From contig NC_007516.1 of NCBI RefSeq assembly GCF_000012625.1, positions 868,001-932,000 of the forward strand: 64,000 nucleotides of DNA, written 5' to 3'. A model generated the notes under the pieces. That model saw nothing but the letters and a program-made list of their open reading frames with translations. It was not told where the DNA came from and did not search any database. Source of the DNA: Synechococcus sp. CC9605. GTDB lineage: Bacteria; Cyanobacteriota; Cyanobacteriia; PCC-6307; Cyanobiaceae. Shown here piece after piece: positions 20,537 through 28,865 of the stretch; position 1 is the stretch's first letter; each line of letters opens with the position of its first letter. Both the position numbers and the translations under genes were made by a program.

Positions 20537-20607
20537 GGGCTGATTGTTGGCGTGAATCGCCTTCTATGCAGGTTTGTTGTGAGAATTCATTCACTCATCT
20601 CCTCCCC

Positions 20608-21096
20608 ATGCGCCGTTTGCTCTGCTGTTTGATTGCTGCTCTGGGGCTGCTGCTGCTCACGCCGGGCCTGGCCTGGGCCCAGATTCATCAGCACGAGAAC
20701 GAGGCCGGTGTTGCCATGGTTCGTTCGCTGGAGAGCCTGCGGGACCTCGATTACGACAGCTGGCAGGCGGTGGTCTACCGCGAAGGCCCTCCGGGCCAGC
20801 CGGTGGTGCTGCGCGTGGTGGGCTATCCCGGAAAACTGCGGCTCGATCATCCGGTGAGCCTTCAGGTGTTGGCGGGCCGGCGCGAATGGCAGCTGGACGA
20901 CATCACCCTGGCTAATCCGGTGCTGGCCTCCGATGGCCGTGACGCAGCGGCTGAATTTGCCCTCGATCCTTTGCTGGACGATCTCAGCAACAACCGACCG
21001 CTGCGTTTGGCGTTGCCGGGTGTCTTCACCGAGTTGCCGATCCCTCCCTACGTCGTCGGTGAATGGCGCTCCCTGCAGGAGCTGCCCCTCAGCTGA
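20608..21096 (+). CDS. DUF3122 family secreted protein
   Basis: 162 residues from ATG 20608 with a clear signal peptide (LLCCLIAALGLLLLTPGLAWA). The mature part has YDSWQAVVYREGPPGQPVVL and LRLDHPVSLQVL, the pattern of the cyanobacterial DUF3122 family, likely lumenal or periplasmic. No biochemical role is established. The stop overlaps the ribD start (TGATG at 21,094-21,098), so it is co-translated with ribD. Confidence 0.8.
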   Translation: MRRLLCCLIAALGLLLLTPGLAWAQIHQHENEAGVAMVRSLESLRDLDYDSWQAVVYREGPPGQPVVLRVVGYPGKLRLDHPVSLQVLAGRREWQLDDITLANPVLASDGRDAAAEFALDPLLDDLSNNRPLRLALPGVFTELPIPPYVVGEWRSLQELPLS

Positions 21097-22160
21097 TGTG
21101 GGAGCTCTGGATGCGGCGGGCCCTGGCCCTGGCTGCCCTTGCTGAAGGCCACACCAGCCCCAACCCCCTTGTGGGGGCCGTGGTTCTTGATTGCGAAGGC
21201 CGCCTTGTGGGTGAAGGCTTTCATGCGCGGGCTGGAGACGCCCATGCCGAGGTGGGTGCGTTGCGGCAGGCCGGGGATGCGGCCCAGGGCGGAACCCTTG
21301 TGGTCACCCTTGAACCCTGCTGCCACCACGGCCGCACGCCCCCCTGCAGTGAGGCGGTGCTGCGGGCAGGCATTGGCCGTGTTGTGATCGCTCTGGAGGA
21401 TCCCGATCCCCGGGTGGACGGGGGCGGCATCCGCCAGCTGAGGCAGGCGGGGCTGGAGGTGATCAGTGGTGTGCTGCGCGAGGAGGCCCGCCAGCAGAAC
21501 CGGGCCTTTCTGCACCGTGTTCGCACCGGCCGCCCGTTCGGCATCTTGAAGTGGGCCATGAGCCTGGATGGCCGCACCGCTTTGCCCAATGGCGCCAGCC
21601 AATGGATCAGCGGCCCACCTGCCCGCGATTGGGTGCATCGGCTGCGCAGCGGCATGGATGCCGTAGTGGTTGGGGGCGGCACGGTGCGCGGCGATGATCC
21701 GCTGCTTACCAGCAGGGGCCGGCGTTCACCGGAACCGCTGCGGGTGGTGCTGAGCCGCAGTTTGGATCTGCCGGATCAGGCCCAGCTCTGGGACACCGCG
21801 GTGGCGCCGACCCTCGTGGCCCACGGGCCCGAGGCTGACCCCCAGCGCTTGCCATCCGGTCCTGATGAACTGGTGCTTTCGGCCTGTGAACCGGAGCAGT
21901 TGATGGAGGCCCTGGCGCAACGCGGGTGCAACCAGGTGCTTTGGGAATGCGGGCCTGAGCTGGCGGCCGCGGTGATTCGCCAGGGCTGCGTGCAGGAGAT
22001 CGCGGCAGTGGTGGCTCCGAAGCTGATGGGGGGCATGCCGGCCCGCACCCCTCTTGGGGATCTGCACTTCAGCGCCATGGATCAGGTGCTGCAGGGGCAG
22101 TGGCATCAGAGCGAGCCCGTGGGCAACGACTGGTTGCTGCGTTGGCGCAACGGCAGCTGA
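21096..22160 (+). CDS. ribD: Bifunctional riboflavin deaminase/reductase
   Basis: 354 residues from ATG 21096, chosen because it overlaps the upstream stop and begins the conserved MRRALALA helix. The deaminase domain (1-145) contains the zinc site HAEV and PCCHHGRTPPC. The reductase domain (from about 150) has GRPFGILKWAMSLDGRTA and VVGGGTVRGDDPLLTSR. It carries out the second and third steps of riboflavin synthesis: pyrimidine deamination, then side-chain reduction with NADPH. Confidence 0.95.
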   Translation: MWELWMRRALALAALAEGHTSPNPLVGAVVLDCEGRLVGEGFHARAGDAHAEVGALRQAGDAAQGGTLVVTLEPCCHHGRTPPCSEAVLRAGIGRVVIALEDPDPRVDGGGIRQLRQAGLEVISGVLREEARQQNRAFLHRVRTGRPFGILKWAMSLDGRTALPNGASQWISGPPARDWVHRLRSGMDAVVVGGGTVRGDDPLLTSRGRRSPEPLRVVLSRSLDLPDQAQLWDTAVAPTLVAHGPEADPQRLPSGPDELVLSACEPEQLMEALAQRGCNQVLWECGPELAAAVIRQGCVQEIAAVVAPKLMGGMPARTPLGDLHFSAMDQVLQGQWHQSEPVGNDWLLRWRNGS

Positions 22161-22162
22161 GC

Positions 22163-22891
22163 TCAGCGTTCCCGGCTCTGACGATCAAGGCTGCTAGCGA
22201 AGCGGCCGATCAGCACCCCCATCACGGCAGCGAGGTAGAGCGGTCCGGCGACGCTGGTAGCCACACTCACCATCCGTGAGAAGGGAAGCATAGGGCTGAT
22301 GTCCCCGAAGCCCACGGTGGTGAGGCAGACGAAGGCGTAGTAGTTGATTGCCGAAAAAAGGCGAGCGCTGGCCAGAACGCTCGAATCGCCGACGTTGGCC
22401 ATCTCCAGGGGTTGAAAGCTGCCCGGCTGGATGGTTTCCAGCGCACTCATCACCAGGCCAGCGGCGAGTCCGATGTGCAGATATCCCGCAGTCGCACCCA
22501 TCAGCAGCGCCTCGGTGACGCGCTTGGTGCTGGCGAAGCGTGTCACCAGGCGGATCACGCTCCAGCCCACCAGCACGCTCCAGCTCATGGCCAGCGGCAT
22601 GCCGCTGTAGATCAGCTCCAGGGGCGTGAGCAGCCAGAGCCACATGGTCACCACTGCCATTAACCCCAGACCCCGATACAGCGCATCACTCCAGTTCGGA
22701 GCGTTGCTGCTCCCCACCATCACCTGCGTGAGCAGCAAGGCAACAAGGCTGTAGCCGATGTAGGTCGCCCAGACCAAGCGGGGGAAGGCGAAGCCCACGG
22801 TGGCGATCACAGTGCAGAGCAGCAGCAGCTTCAGCTGGGTGTCATCACGCTGCAGGAGCCGCTGAACCAGTCCCACCAGCACTTTGGCCAC
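22163..22891 (-). CDS. Two-pore-helix ion channel-like membrane protein
   Basis: 242 residues with about six hydrophobic segments and a C-terminal pore block, YYAFVCLTTVGFGDISPMLP. This is a potassium-selectivity-filter sequence (TVGFGD) of the ion-channel 2 family. No cytoplasmic RCK/TrkA domain follows. An N-terminal four-helix part like that of voltage-gated-type channels is present, but no arginine-rich S4 is evident. Potassium selectivity is inferred from the filter. It ends three bases from the ribD stop in convergent orientation. Confidence 0.85.
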   Translation of the reverse strand: MAKVLVGLVQRLLQRDDTQLKLLLLCTVIATVGFAFPRLVWATYIGYSLVALLLTQVMVGSSNAPNWSDALYRGLGLMAVVTMWLWLLTPLELIYSGMPLAMSWSVLVGWSVIRLVTRFASTKRVTEALLMGATAGYLHIGLAAGLVMSALETIQPGSFQPLEMANVGDSSVLASARLFSAINYYAFVCLTTVGFGDISPMLPFSRMVSVATSVAGPLYLAAVMGVLIGRFASSLDRQSRER

Positions 22892-22939
22892 TGTCTCTGC
22901 ACCCAGGTTCGGCAGTGAGCTGCGGCTGTCAAGCCTTGC

Positions 22940-23596
22940 TCAATCGAGCAAGGAGAGCTGTTGGTGACTGTTTGTGGGGGTGGCTGGCTTGCGTGCTCGG
23001 CAGTCCCATGGCTCCGCTGGTGATGGGGTAAGCATCGGCTTGAGGGCGCGTCGGTGGGCCCCATCACCCGGTTCAAGCCAGACGCTCTCCAACCCCTCGG
23101 GAATGATCACCGGCATTCGGTCGTGCAACGGCGCTACAAGGCTGTTGGGCTGCGTCGTGATCACGCAGCAGGTTTCCACTTCACTGCCATCGGGGCCGAT
23201 CCAGCGGTCCCAGAGACCGGCCAGCCAGAACATCTGCCGGTCTTTGCGCTGGATCAAATGCCCCTTTTCAAAAAAGCCTGTGCTGGGCAGAAGGCAGCGG
23301 TGATGACGCCATGGCCCGCGAAAGGAGGCTTTCTCCGCAATGGTTTCGGCGCGGGCGTTAATCGGTCGCGGCGCCTGCAGCGGGTCCTTGACCCAGCCAG
23401 GCAGGAGACCCCAAAGCATGTGAGAGAGACGGTCTTCACCGTGCTCATGCCGCACCGCCAGCACCGGTTCATGGGGGCGGATCAGCGCGCGGGGGGCGTA
23501 ATGCTCCAGCCAGTCGCTGTCGTCAGGCCGCAACCAGCTGCGCAGCAGCTGCTGCAAGTCCGCGCGAGGCGTTTCGAGGCAATAGCGACCACACAT
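22940..23596 (-). CDS. SRAP domain protein (HMCES/YedK type, abasic-site protection)
   Basis: 218 residues. Catalytic Cys2 follows the initiator Met (MCGRY), the active site of the SOS-response-associated peptidase family that forms a DNA-protein crosslink with abasic sites in single-stranded DNA. Other family blocks are PINARAETIAEK, the GFFEK segment carrying the glutamate, and LHDRMPVIIP with the active-site histidine. It is transcribed divergently from ftsH with 84 bp between. Confidence 0.93.
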   Translation of the reverse strand: MCGRYCLETPRADLQQLLRSWLRPDDSDWLEHYAPRALIRPHEPVLAVRHEHGEDRLSHMLWGLLPGWVKDPLQAPRPINARAETIAEKASFRGPWRHHRCLLPSTGFFEKGHLIQRKDRQMFWLAGLWDRWIGPDGSEVETCCVITTQPNSLVAPLHDRMPVIIPEGLESVWLEPGDGAHRRALKPMLTPSPAEPWDCRARKPATPTNSHQQLSLLD

Positions 23597-23680
23597 GGGC
23601 AGAAGCTAGGCGCCGTTCGGTTCTTACACCAGTTGATTGCCAGAGATCCCTCGTAGCGTGTCGGGACTCTCAGGCCATCC

Positions 23681-25555
23681 ATGCCGATCCGCCAGGACGA
23701 CAACCAGCCGAACCGTCGCTTCGGGATCATCAACCTGGTGCTGATTGGTTTTGGGGTGCTGCTCCTGGCCAGCAGCTTCCTCCCCAGCAATGGCATGCAG
23801 CAGGTGCCGCGGGTGCCTTACTCCCTGTTCATTGATCAGGTGAATGACGGTGCGGTGAAGCGGGCCTTCATCACGCAAGACCAGATTCGCTACGAGCTGA
23901 GTGAACCCGAGGAGGGCACGCCTCCAGTGCTGGCCACCACGCCGATCTTCGACATGGATCTGCCCCAACGCCTCGAGAACAAGGGCGTTGAATTCGCGGC
24001 AGCTCCTCCGAAGAAGCCGAACATCTTCACAACCATCCTTAGTTGGGTGGTGCCGCCCCTGATCTTCATCTTGGTGCTGCAGTTCTTCGCCCGCCGCTCG
24101 ATGGGCGGTGGTGCACAGGGGGCTTTGAGTTTCACCAAGAGCAAGGCCAAGGTCTACGTGCCCGATGAGGAGTCGCGGATCACCTTCGCCGACGTGGCAG
24201 GTGTGGATGAGGCGAAACAGGAACTCACTGAGATCGTTGACTTTCTCAAGCGCCCTGAGCGGTACGCTGAGATCGGTGCTCGCATCCCCAAGGGTGTGCT
24301 GTTGGTCGGACCTCCCGGCACCGGCAAGACCCTTCTTTCCAAAGCCGTGGCTGGTGAAGCCGAGGTGCCCTTCTTCATCATTTCCGGTTCGGAGTTCGTT
24401 GAACTCTTCGTTGGTGCCGGCGCTGCACGGGTCCGCGACCTGTTCGAGGAAGCCAAGAAAAAAGCGCCCTGCATCATTTTCATCGACGAACTCGACGCCA
24501 TCGGCAAGAGCCGTTCAGGGTCCATGGGCGTTGTCGGCGGCAACGACGAACGGGAGCAGACCCTCAACCAGCTGCTCACTGAGATGGATGGTTTCACCGC
24601 CCAGGACAAGCCGGTGATCGTTCTGGCAGCGACCAACCAGCCCGAGGTGCTGGATGCAGCCTTGCTGCGTCCAGGCCGCTTCGATCGGCAAGTGCTGGTG
24701 GACCGTCCAGACCTCTCCGGCCGCAAGACCATCCTTGAAATCTATGCCAAGAAGGTGAAACTGGCTGCAGGCGTTGATCTCGATAGCGTTGCCCAGGCCA
24801 CCAGTGGTTTCGCCGGCGCTGATCTCGCCAACCTGGTGAATGAAGCTGCCCTGCTGGCGGCACGGGCCCAGCGCACCAGCGTTGAGCAGCAGGACCTCGG
24901 TGAAGCGATCGAGCGGGTTGTGGCCGGTTTGGAGAAGAAGAGCCGCGTCCTGCAGGACGACGAAAAGAAGGTGGTGGCGTTCCACGAAGTGGGCCACGCG
25001 ATTGTGGGCCATCTCATGCCTGGCGGCAGCAAGGTGGCCAAGATCTCGATCGTGCCCCGCGGCATGAGCGCTCTGGGCTACACCCTGCAGCTGCCCACCG
25101 AGGAACGTTTCCTCAACTCCAAGGAGGAACTCCAGGGCCAGATTGCCACGCTTCTGGGTGGTCGCTCGGCTGAGGAGATCGTCTTCGGCAAAATCACCAC
25201 GGGTGCTGCCAACGACCTGCAGCGAGCCACCGATTTGGCCGAGCAGATGGTAGGCACCTATGGCATGAGCGACACCCTGGGGCCCCTGGCTTACGACAAG
25301 CAGGGCGGTGGCCGTTTCCTTGGTGGAGGCAACAACCCACGCCGCTCGGTGAGTGATGCCACGGCCCAGGCCATTGATAAGGAAGTGCGCGGGCTGGTGG
25401 ACCAGGCCCACGACGACGCCCTCTCGATCCTGCGGGAGAACATGGCGCTGCTCGAGACGATCGCCCAGAAGATCCTCGAAAAAGAGGTGATCGAAGGGGA
25501 TGACCTCAAGCAGATGCTCGAGGCGAGTGTGCTGCCGTCCGGCGTGACCGCTTGA
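23681..25555 (+). CDS. ftsH: ATP-dependent zinc metalloprotease FtsH
   Basis: 624 residues. Two N-terminal membrane segments (about 13-33 and 115-135) flank a lumen/periplasm-facing domain. The AAA module follows with Walker [11 protein letters not shown], Walker [13 protein letters not shown] and the second region of homology. The zinc protease motif HEVGH lies at about residue 430. It degrades damaged membrane proteins, in cyanobacteria notably photosystem II D1. Full family length, no lesion. Confidence 0.97.
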   Translation: MPIRQDDNQPNRRFGIINLVLIGFGVLLLASSFLPSNGMQQVPRVPYSLFIDQVNDGAVKRAFITQDQIRYELSEPEEGTPPVLATTPIFDMDLPQRLENKGVEFAAAPPKKPNIFTTILSWVVPPLIFILVLQFFARRSMGGGAQGALSFTKSKAKVYVPDEESRITFADVAGVDEAKQELTEIVDFLKRPERYAEIGARIPKGVLLVGPPGTGKTLLSKAVAGEAEVPFFIISGSEFVELFVGAGAARVRDLFEEAKKKAPCIIFIDELDAIGKSRSGSMGVVGGNDEREQTLNQLLTEMDGFTAQDKPVIVLAATNQPEVLDAALLRPGRFDRQVLVDRPDLSGRKTILEIYAKKVKLAAGVDLDSVAQATSGFAGADLANLVNEAALLAARAQRTSVEQQDLGEAIERVVAGLEKKSRVLQDDEKKVVAFHEVGHAIVGHLMPGGSKVAKISIVPRGMSALGYTLQLPTEERFLNSKEELQGQIATLLGGRSAEEIVFGKITTGAANDLQRATDLAEQMVGTYGMSDTLGPLAYDKQGGGRFLGGGNNPRRSVSDATAQAIDKEVRGLVDQAHDDALSILRENMALLETIAQKILEKEVIEGDDLKQMLEASVLPSGVTA

Positions 25556-25600
25556 CGGCAGCGGGCCTCATCCCTGATAACAGTCCTTTGAACCGTCGCG

Positions 25601-26557
25601 ATGGCTACCGCTTCTGCGGGCGTTGCTGCTGTCCTCTCTCCCCTGTGCGGACGTGACTTCCTTTCCTCAGCGGATTGCTCCGCCGAGGAAACAGCAGCGT
25701 TGCTGGACCTGGCTGAACAGCTAAAGAGCGGCGATCGTCGGATCGATCTCGGCAACCGTGTGCTGGGTCTGATCTTCAGCAAGGCCTCCACCAGAACACG
25801 TGTGAGTTTTCAGGTGGCCATGGCCCGCCTCGGCGGCCAGACGGTGGATCTCAATCCTTCCGTCACCCAGCTCGGCCGCGGCGAGCCATTGGAAGACACG
25901 GCCCGGGTTCTCAGCCGTTACTGCGATGTGCTGGCGATTCGCACCTTCGCTCAACAGGAACTGGTGGACTACGCCCACTGGGCCTCGGTGCCGGTGATCA
26001 ATGCCCTCACCGATCTGGAGCATCCCTGTCAGGCCCTGGCGGACTTCCTAACCATGCGGGAAGCCCATGGCGCGCTTCCTGGCCAGACCCTGGCCTATGT
26101 GGGCGACGGCAACAACGTGGCCCACTCCCTGATGCTCTGCGGTGCGTTGCTGGGGGTAAATGTGCAGATCGGCTGCCCAGAGGGCTTTGAGCCGTTGCCG
26201 GGGGTGCTTGAGCAGGCCCAATCCCTGGCACAGCATGGTGCCTCGATTGAGGTGATGAGCGATCCTCGTGAGGCGGTGGCGGGTGCCCAGGCCGTCTACA
26301 CCGATGTTTGGGCCTCCATGGGCCAGGAGGCCGAACAAGCGCAGCGGGAGCAGGCCTTTGCTGGATTCTGTGTGGATCATGTCCTGATGGAGCAGGCGGC
26401 TGCCGATGCGATCGTTTTGCACTGCCTGCCGGCCCACCGCGGTGAGGAGATCAGTGCCGAGGTGATGGAGGGCAGTGCGAGCCGCATCTTTGATCAGGCG
26501 GAAAACCGCTTGCATGCGCAGCAGGCTCTGCTGGCTGTACTCATGGGCGGTCTGTGA
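25601..26557 (+). CDS. argF: Ornithine carbamoyltransferase
   Basis: 318 residues. The carbamoyl-phosphate loop STRTRVSF, HPCQALADF, and the ornithine-binding HCLPAHRGEEIS loop are all present. It makes citrulline from ornithine and carbamoyl phosphate in arginine synthesis. It lies 45 bp downstream of ftsH. Its stop overlaps the start of the next small gene (GTGA at 26,554). Confidence 0.96.
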   Translation: MATASAGVAAVLSPLCGRDFLSSADCSAEETAALLDLAEQLKSGDRRIDLGNRVLGLIFSKASTRTRVSFQVAMARLGGQTVDLNPSVTQLGRGEPLEDTARVLSRYCDVLAIRTFAQQELVDYAHWASVPVINALTDLEHPCQALADFLTMREAHGALPGQTLAYVGDGNNVAHSLMLCGALLGVNVQIGCPEGFEPLPGVLEQAQSLAQHGASIEVMSDPREAVAGAQAVYTDVWASMGQEAEQAQREQAFAGFCVDHVLMEQAAADAIVLHCLPAHRGEEISAEVMEGSASRIFDQAENRLHAQQALLAVLMGGL

Positions 26558-26877
26558 CGGTGATCCACCGCTGGTTGGTGCCGTTGATCGTCACCGCCCA
26601 TGCGGTGGCAGCATCAGCGGATCAGGCCACCGACAAACAACAGCAGAGCACCATTGCCCGATGGACGGCCGAGAAAATCTGTGAAATGGGTGTGGATGCC
26701 TTTTACGCGTTGCCGGATCCTGAGCTCAAAACCATGTTTGAGCGCGACACGTCGATGCGTTACGAGGATGTGCCCAACGCACCAACTGATCAGGAAAAGT
26801 CCCGTATCACCGGGCAGTTGATGGGATATCTGATGGCCGCCTGTCCGCAACAGCTTGAGTTCTACAAAAACCGCTGA
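26554..26877 (+). CDS. Small secreted protein, unknown
   Basis: 107 residues from GTG 26554, coupled to argF by a four-base overlap. A signal-like N-terminus (RWLVPLIVTAHAVAASA) is followed by a helical acidic domain with two cysteines (EKICEMGVDAFYALPD and YLMAACPQQLEFY). No family is recognised. Confidence 0.6.
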   Translation: MTVIHRWLVPLIVTAHAVAASADQATDKQQQSTIARWTAEKICEMGVDAFYALPDPELKTMFERDTSMRYEDVPNAPTDQEKSRITGQLMGYLMAACPQQLEFYKNR

Positions 26878-26888
26878 CGAGCATCGCG

Positions 26889-27113
26889 ATGCGCAAGGAA
26901 CGCTGCTGGGTTTGGTTCAAAGGTGGCCTCTCGGAGGAGGGGCACTGGATGTCGGGCTGGGTGGCCAGCACAACCGAGCAGCCGGGGCTGCTGATTGAGC
27001 ATCCTGGCTATGTCTCCTGCCGGGTTCCGGAATGGCGTGTGGTGTTCAAGGAGCCCAAAGACCTGAACCTGGCGCCGAGCATTCCCGAGGCTGCGGTGTG
27101 GAAGCTGGTATGA
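26889..27113 (+). CDS. Small conserved protein, unknown
   Basis: 74 residues from ATG 26889, 11 bp after the previous stop. Tryptophan-rich and beta-like (CWVWFKGGLSEEGHW, GYVSCRVPEWRVVF), with no signal or membrane segment. It ends just ahead of the lexA promoter region. No function is recognised. Confidence 0.55.
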   Translation: MRKERCWVWFKGGLSEEGHWMSGWVASTTEQPGLLIEHPGYVSCRVPEWRVVFKEPKDLNLAPSIPEAAVWKLV

Positions 27114-27147
27114 ATTGAGCCTTCGCTTGCAGCATACGGCAAGGAGC

Positions 27148-27161
27148 GGTACAAATGTATT
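27148..27161. promoter_or_regulatory. LexA box upstream of lexA
   Basis: GGTACAAATGTATT fits the cyanobacterial LexA box consensus RGTACNNNDGTWCB at all but one position (T for C near the end). It overlaps a plausible -10 (TACAAA at 27,150), with TTGCAG at about 27,126 as -35, and lies 20 bases before the lexA start, as expected for autorepression. Confidence 0.55.
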
Positions 27162-27180
27162 GCCTGAACCTATTCTTGCG

Positions 27181-27804
27181 GTGACCCGTGCCCCCCAAGA
27201 GCCCCTCACCACTGCTCAGCAAGAGCTGTACGACTGGATAGCGGACTATATCGGCACCCATCGCCACAGTCCCTCGATTCGCCAGATGATGCAGGCGATG
27301 GGACTGCGCTCTCCTGCGCCGATCCAGAGCCGGTTGCGCCATCTTCAGCAGAAGGGATGGATCACCTGGCAGGAAGGCCAGGCGCGCACCTTGCAGCTCT
27401 TGGGCGACATGGTGGGTGCTGCCGGGATCCCCGTGCTGGGCGCCGTTGCCGCCGGTGGCCTTGTGACGGCTTTCGATGATGTTCAGGAGCATCTCGATCT
27501 GGCGCCGGTGCTGGAGACCCGTGGCCTGTTTGCCCTGACGGTGAACGGTGACTCGATGGTCGACTCCCACATCGCCGATGGTGATGTGGTGTTGATGGAG
27601 CCGGTGCAGGATCCGCAGCGGCTGCGCAACGGCACGGTGGTGAGTGCTCTGGTGGCCGGCAGTGGCACCACGCTCAAGCATTTCCATCGCCATGGGGCGA
27701 CGGTGGTTCTCGAAGCTGCCAACCCCGCCTATCAACCGATTGAGCTCGCCGCCGAACAGGTGGATGTGCAGGGTCGCTTGGTTGCCGTGTGGCGGCAGGT
27801 CTGA
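27181..27804 (+). CDS. lexA: SOS repressor LexA
   Basis: About 207 residues from GTG 27181; the frame is open further upstream and a TTG at 27160 is another option, but these lie inside the LexA box/promoter. The N-terminal winged helix has the SPSIRQMMQAMGLRSPAPIQ recognition segment. The self-cleavage region GAVAAGGLV has the Ala-Gly bond. The catalytic serine is in NGDSMVDSHIADGD and the lysine in GTTLKHFHR, so autocleavage should be intact. It is the last chromosomal gene before the tRNA-Ala insertion site. Confidence 0.93.
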   Translation: MTRAPQEPLTTAQQELYDWIADYIGTHRHSPSIRQMMQAMGLRSPAPIQSRLRHLQQKGWITWQEGQARTLQLLGDMVGAAGIPVLGAVAAGGLVTAFDDVQEHLDLAPVLETRGLFALTVNGDSMVDSHIADGDVVLMEPVQDPQRLRNGTVVSALVAGSGTTLKHFHRHGATVVLEAANPAYQPIELAAEQVDVQGRLVAVWRQV

Positions 27805-27864
27805 GGCTCCCGCGGTGTAAGATTTGACACGACAGCGGCGGCTCTGAAGCCTCCACGTCGATAT

Positions 27865-27937
27865 GGGGCCATAGCTCAGCTGGTAGAGCACCTGCATGGC
27901 ATGCAGGGGGTCAGGAGTTCGAGTCTCCTTGGCTCCA
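27865..27937 (+). tRNA. tRNA-Ala (GGC anticodon)
   Basis: 73-nt cloverleaf: acceptor GGGGCCA / TGGCTCC, D arm with AGCTCAGCTGGTAGAGC, anticodon stem CCTGC/GCAGG around loop ATGGCAT with anticodon GGC, and T arm GGAGTTCGAGTCTCC, ending in discriminator A73. CCA is not encoded. This is the only complete copy in the window; its 3' 46 bases plus two downstream bases recur twice downstream as attachment sites. The 3' half now in place was supplied by the inserted element and the tRNA remains functional. Confidence 0.97.
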
Positions 27938-27939
27938 TT
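27892..27939 (+). repeat. Attachment site copy 1 (tRNA 3' end, left end of E1)
   Basis: 48-bp direct repeat starting CTGCATGGCATGC and ending GGCTCCATT, from the anticodon stem through the tRNA 3' end. Identical copies lie at 36,978 and 49,876. It contains the anticodon-stem symmetry and the T-arm symmetry usual for tyrosine-recombinase core sites. Confidence 0.93.
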
Positions 27940-27947
27940 CTTCAAAT

Positions 27948-27970
27948 CCCTTCCACTGGAAGGGTTTTTT
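27948..27970 (+). terminator. Terminator after tRNA-Ala at the E1 left end
   Basis: CCCTTCC-ACT-GGAAGGG hairpin followed by TTTTTT. It differs from the terminator-like hairpins behind the other two att copies (CCCAGT...ACTGGG), so it was probably brought in by E1 to end the tRNA transcript. Confidence 0.8.
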
Positions 27971-28010
27971 AGTGTCTGATTCAGCGTCTCAATTTCCTTG
28001 AGAGCTGTCT

Positions 28011-28095
28011 TAGGGGGATTTCTAGGGGGATTTGATCCCAAGCTGTCCCGCTTTGCTCTTGTCTGCGGCCAATTTCCCCTAGTGCTAGGGGGAAA
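28011..28095. promoter_or_regulatory. Cluster of CTAGGGGGA motifs at the E1 left end (putative recombinase arm sites)
   Basis: TAGGGGGATTT at 28,011 and CTAGGGGGATTT at 28,022 are direct repeats. At 28,073-28,095 the same motif forms a palindrome, TTTCCCCTAG / CTAGGGGGAAA with a TG between. The motif recurs beside the other att copies, so it most likely binds the integrase arm domain or an excisionase. Confidence 0.6.
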
Positions 28096-28649
28096 GTTTT
28101 CGCTGTTCACGGACACCACAGGTGGCGTGTCATGAGCAGTTATGAGTTGACCCAACAAGGGGGTTCCATTACGTTCAACTCATCCAAAACTTTGAACGCG
28201 CCACGCTCCCTGGGTACCCAGCACGTGGTTGCGCCTCAACCGTGTTGAGGTCGGACTGACTGCTTTGGCGGTTGGGGATGGGAAAAGGAATTGGTTCTGA
28301 TCACGCTCCTCTTCAATCGTGAAGAAGCAGAACCGTCGTTTCACCCAACTGAACGCTAATCGGATTGGAACCACCAAAAGTGGCTGTCCAATAACCCTGC
28401 CTAAGCGTCAGCTCGATTCAGAACATGAGCTAGCCTTCATGTTCATGTTCATGTTCATGTTCGATGGTGAGCTGGTGTGGAAGTCATTTCCACGTACTCC
28501 AGATGGATAGCGTGCTGCGCTTGAGCTAGCCCGTGGCGATGCTCATCTCATGCACGACATAAGAAGCATCGAGTCCGCTAAGGCCTGTGGCTTTGGTGGA
28601 TGGTTGCTGCAACTTCTGATTGAGGAGGGGTTTATCCCCAACTCCTCTG
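28096..28649. other. Largely non-coding left region of E1
   Basis: A 38-codon frame (28,132-28,248, MSSYELTQQGG...) and a 63-codon frame from GTG 28319 are open, but neither has a counterpart in E2, and the second is partly made by a hexamer repeat. No confident gene seen; the stretch may hold the promoter for the replication genes. Confidence 0.4.
28436..28462. repeat. Hexanucleotide microsatellite (TTCATG)4
   Basis: Four tandem TTCATG units followed by TTC. If translated in the GTG 28319 frame it gives alternating Phe-Met. Copy number could vary without shifting frame. Confidence 0.85.
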
Positions 28650-28865
28650 ATGAGCGCCCAATGGTTACCGACACTCCCAGCATCTGAAGCGCTGGGTTGC
28701 TCTCCTGAGCACCTGAAACGACAACGCGATATTTACGGTGGATTTTTAGAAGCAGGCGTTCACTACAACCTTGGTACCAGCGTTACTGCTGCGATCACCT
28801 GGGACGTTGAGAATTGTCGTTCTGCATTTCACCGTCGTGGCCTTCAGGCACGGGGTGAGGCATGA
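28650..28865 (+). CDS. Small helix-turn-helix protein of the satellite (E1 copy)
   Basis: 71 residues from ATG 28650; the frame extends upstream, but the E2 homolog at 37,297 starts at the equivalent place. Shared blocks are NWLPT/QWLPT, EALGCSP-HLKRQRD--GGFL and AITWDVE---AFHRRG. The first half has the shape of a MerR/excisionase-type DNA-binding helix pair. It may be the excisionase or an early regulator. Its stop overlaps the start of the Spo11-like gene (ATGA at 28,862). Confidence 0.7.
   Translation: MSAQWLPTLPASEALGCSPEHLKRQRDIYGGFLEAGVHYNLGTSVTAAITWDVENCRSAFHRRGLQARGEA

Noticed and set aside
24515..25411. 298-codon minus-strand frame opposite ftsH
   Set aside because: Antisense shadow of a well-recognised essential gene.
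27046..28158. 370-codon minus-strand frame across lexA and tRNA-Ala
   Set aside because: It crosses a tRNA gene and the lexA coding region in antisense, so it cannot be a real gene here.
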